NCBI GenBank assembly: GCA_003116995.1 | Contig: BDSL01000029.1 | Span: forward strand, 930,001 to 994,000 | Direction: 5' to 3' | Length of the DNA: 64,000 nt | DNA from: Yamagishiella unicocca | Taxonomy: Eukaryota > Chlorophyta > Chlorophyceae > Chlamydomonadales > Volvocaceae | In this document: one piece after another, positions 61,533-64,000 of the stretch | How the letters are laid out: each line of letters starts with the position of its first letter | How positions within the stretch are numbered: the first letter of the stretch is position 1 | Translations under genes and position numbers: made by a program | The notes under the pieces: generated by a model | What the model saw: the letters and a program-made list of their open reading frames with translations, nothing else | The model's database searches: none | What the model was told of the DNA's origin: nothing

Positions 61533-64000
61533 ATGGACGACCTTCAGAACCGACCGCACCCTTCAAGTGTTAATTCAATTCCAACCTTTCGTTTGGGAGA
61601 TAATGCCCGGCAATGGATAGCGCGTATAGAACGTTGCGGTCGCATGTACGGCTGGTCCGAGGGCAACAAGCTAGACGTCGCGGCCTGCCGGCTGGGCGAC
61701 GAAGCCACGAGCTGGCAAGCGGGCATTGAAGCTACAATTCATGATTGGGACGGTTTCAAACGTGCTTTCCTTGAGCGGTTTGACCTGACCAAGGAGGAGC
61801 TGTACGGCCGGCTGACCCGCTGCCGTCAGGAGCGCGGAGAGACCGTTCGCGACTATGCGGATCGGTACCGCGATTTGGCTGCTCAACTAGAGGTTGACAT
61901 CGACGACGACCCTATCCACCTGTACAACTTTTTACAAGGACTCTCCGTACGAATCCATAGCAAGGTGTTTCTGATGCGCCCCCGTACGTTAGAGGAGGCC
62001 ATCCGCGACGCCATATACGTCAGCGAAGGCATGGCGCGACACGTACTGAAAGAGGACGACGCCCCTCCACGCGCGTCCGACCCGCGTCAGGAGCCGCCAC
62101 GTCCTGCGCCTCAGTGGGACGAGCGACAGGACGAGCGACGTAACAACCGGTTCGGGAGGCCTGGCGGTCCCCCCGTGCGGACGGCCGGTCAAAGGACGCC
62201 CGACACTCCCCCGCCGCCGCCTCAGCCTAGGCACCCTGGCGATCGTGCCGGCGGCCGCCCTCAGCGCGAATTCCCACGCCCAGGGCCTACCGCCGCCACC
62301 CCAAGCGGCGACGCCATTGCTTCCAGGGTGGACGACCTCGCAAAGCAGATGGCTAAGCTGACGCTCCTCCTCGGGCGCAGCCCCCAAGTCCAGTACTACA
62401 GCCCGGCGGAGCCATACTACAATAACGCCAACCTAGCGCAGGTGGAGCCAGCCCAATACTACGCCAACCCGGAGTGCGAAGCCTACATCAAACGGGTCGC
62501 GGATTTCGACGCGATGCCGCTCCCTCGCAAGCGCACGCCGGCGGCACCTGGCCAGCTGGCCCCAGAGCCCCAGCCAGGTCCGGCCGTACCGACGGCCCGG
62601 CGCTCCCCTGCGTCCAACGGCCCCGAACCAGCGGGTTCCCCAGGCACCGCCGCGACGCCCGAGGGACGCCCCTCAGGAGCCGTTCCTCGAGGCTCTCCAC
62701 CAGCTGCTGCAGAGGGTCCACGCGCCAGTGGCCCAGCTGCGCCTCCCCGCGGCGGCGGATACGCGGCGTATCGGCCCAGGCGCCAGCCTGGCGAACCTTC
62801 CGGCCGCACTGACGCGGTCCCGTCCGATCCCCTGGAGGAGGAGAGGCGCATAGCGGAGGAGATCGTCAGCAAGGTCAACAAGTACTCGGTGCCGCTGAGC
62901 ACGACGCTTCGGTGCAATCCCATCAGCATTTACACTAAAATGGGAAGCAAGGTGCTGGGTATTGCCCGCCAACATGGCCGTGCAACGGCCGCTGCCGAGG
63001 CGCTACGGCCAGAGGCTAGACGACAATCCGAGGAGGCCCCTATGACCCTGGCTTCCGGAGCATGGGGAGCTACTCCGGGCGCGCAGCCTATTTACCATGC
63101 AGTGGAGGCCGCCCCGCCGCGCTGGCAGGTGTGTCGGACCACCATCCTGCTGGCCAACGGTCAAGGAGAGTTTGTACCCGTGCCGGCCGTAATCGACTCT
63201 GGAGCCTCCCACAGCGTTATCACGCGTGACACGCTGCGTCGCATTGACTTACTGGACGTCGTGGAGGACACGCACGTCACCTTCCTAAATGCGGACGGCA
63301 ACAGGGGCCGCGCTGCTGGCAAGGCCCGGGAGCTACAAGTATCGACGGGAGACCTATCAATGCTTCTCAGTTTCTTCGTCAGCACCGCCCTTAACTATCA
63401 ATTGCTTTTGGGCACGGATTTTCTGTTCCCAATCCGGGCCCAGATTTCCTATGCAGACAGCCGTCTGGAGTACACCAACGACCAGGATCGCCGGGCGAGC
63501 ATCCCTATTCAGTTCCTTAAGGAGCAAGGGAATCTGGCATGCCAGACCGCGTGCCACCTGAATGGCGTCAGCCCCGGCGCTGAGTCCGAAGCTGAGACGT
63601 ACCTGAACGACCAGCCCGCGGCAGTAGGGAACGAGGGAGCCGCCGCCGCTCTCTTCCTCCCCGAGGAGCCCGGCATGCTACCCTTCGAGGTGCAGGCCCA
63701 GCAAGCAGTAGCGATGCTGGAGGAGGAGTTGCAGGAGGCCGCTGCTAGAGAAGTCGACGAAGCGGTGGAAGGTCTGCTACACCTGCAGTCAGCCGAAATG
63801 TACTGGCGGAGTCACGGCACCGCAGGGGAAGAGGGAGACCCGAGTTGGAGTGGCGAGCAGAGTGATGCGGATACCAGCGTCGCTGGTCTCGAGTCGATCC
63901 AGACCAGTGACTCGTGGTTGGATCGGGAGCTTTTGGAACCCACCCCAACTCCGCAAGAGACCGAGTCAGATAGTGACGACCCCGTCATTTTCCCGGGAGC
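61533..64000 (+). CDS. gag: Gag-protease polyprotein of a second Gypsy element (open at window end)
   Basis: ATG 61533 opens 822 codons with no stop before the window edge. Residues ~20-190 form a Retrotrans_gag capsid region (WIARIERCGRMYGWSEGNK, FKRAFLERFDLTKEELYGRL, YADRYRDLAAQLEVDID). A Pro/Arg-rich region follows, with a short coiled segment (ASRVDDLAKQMAKLTLLLG), and no CCHC zinc knuckle is visible. Retropepsin lies at about residues 540-650: VIDSGASHSVITRDTL (Asp ~555), then LLLGTDFLFPIRAQISYAD. An acidic linker (ESIQTSDSWLD, ETESDSDD) leads toward the expected reverse transcriptase outside the window. The frame is clean over 2.4 kb, unlike the first Gypsy, implying a recent or active copy. 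Confidence 0.9.
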   Translation, partial: MDDLQNRPHPSSVNSIPTFRLGDNARQWIARIERCGRMYGWSEGNKLDVAACRLGDEATSWQAGIEATIHDWDGFKRAFLERFDLTKEELYGRLTRCRQERGETVRDYADRYRDLAAQLEVDIDDDPIHLYNFLQGLSVRIHSKVFLMRPRTLEEAIRDAIYVSEGMARHVLKEDDAPPRASDPRQEPPRPAPQWDERQDERRNNRFGRPGGPPVRTAGQRTPDTPPPPPQPRHPGDRAGGRPQREFPRPGPTAATPSGDAIASRVDDLAKQMAKLTLLLGRSPQVQYYSPAEPYYNNANLAQVEPAQYYANPECEAYIKRVADFDAMPLPRKRTPAAPGQLAPEPQPGPAVPTARRSPASNGPEPAGSPGTAATPEGRPSGAVPRGSPPAAAEGPRASGPAAPPRGGGYAAYRPRRQPGEPSGRTDAVPSDPLEEERRIAEEIVSKVNKYSVPLSTTLRCNPISIYTKMGSKVLGIARQHGRATAAAEALRPEARRQSEEAPMTLASGAWGATPGAQPIYHAVEAAPPRWQVCRTTILLANGQGEFVPVPAVIDSGASHSVITRDTLRRIDLLDVVEDTHVTFLNADGNRGRAAGKARELQVSTGDLSMLLSFFVSTALNYQLLLGTDFLFPIRAQISYADSRLEYTNDQDRRASIPIQFLKEQGNLACQTACHLNGVSPGAESEAETYLNDQPAAVGNEGAAAALFLPEEPGMLPFEVQAQQAVAMLEEELQEAAAREVDEAVEGLLHLQSAEMYWRSHGTAGEEGDPSWSGEQSDADTSVAGLESIQTSDSWLDRELLEPTPTPQETESDSDDPVIFPG

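Overview
This window looks like nuclear DNA of a volvocine green alga (Chlamydomonas/Volvox/Gonium type). The signs are G+C-rich coding sequence, many short introns with GTGAGT/GTACGG-type donors and CAG acceptors, runs of Ala, Gln and Ser in coding exons, a TGTAA polyadenylation signal, a BTB protein of a type common in these algae, and dense minisatellites and retroelements. There is no bacterial or organellar gene organisation. Exon coordinates were worked out by eye from splice signals and reading phase; no alignment or database search was run.

Layout. 1-3.1 kb: minus-strand exons of an unrecognised gene, with an intronic minisatellite. 3.4-5.1 kb: an A+T-richer island with non-host-like ORFs, split by an interspersed repeat. 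6.3-8.6 kb: an intronless BTB/POZ gene (plus strand). 9-11.7 kb: a mosaic of ORF fragments and LINE 3' ends. 11.7-14.8 kb: a five-exon plus-strand gene, probably a plastid-targeted DUF4864-like protein. 14.8-17.9 kb: no gene recognised. 17.9-27.7 kb (gene B) and 31.4-43.8 kb (gene A): two tandem minus-strand paralogues. Both have the order EF-hand-like segment, p25-alpha (TPPP-type) domain, then a very long Ala/Gln-rich coiled coil; the predicted products are about 1,570 and 2,505 residues. Between them lie exon-like pieces of another gene (30.1-30.8 kb) and a second A+T-rich island. 43.8-44.6 kb: a third island with a broken ORF.

44.6-60.6 kb is an array of about 1.5-1.8 kb direct repeats that carry exon-like coding pieces. 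It is interrupted by a 1-kb insert, a decayed Gypsy chromovirus (48,010-53,822) and a 5'-truncated LINE (about 56,130-60,386). 60.6 kb to the window end holds the 5' LTR and intact gag-protease ORF of a second, apparently younger Gypsy element whose pol lies outside the window.

The most notable items are the duplicated EF-hand/p25-alpha/coiled-coil pair, whose exon phases are conserved through both genes and which could be a microtubule or ciliary scaffold (inference), and the history of the retroelement-laden array. That array includes a Gypsy gag carrying a ~470-bp inverted duplication whose antisense arm keeps a zinc knuckle that the sense arm has lost.
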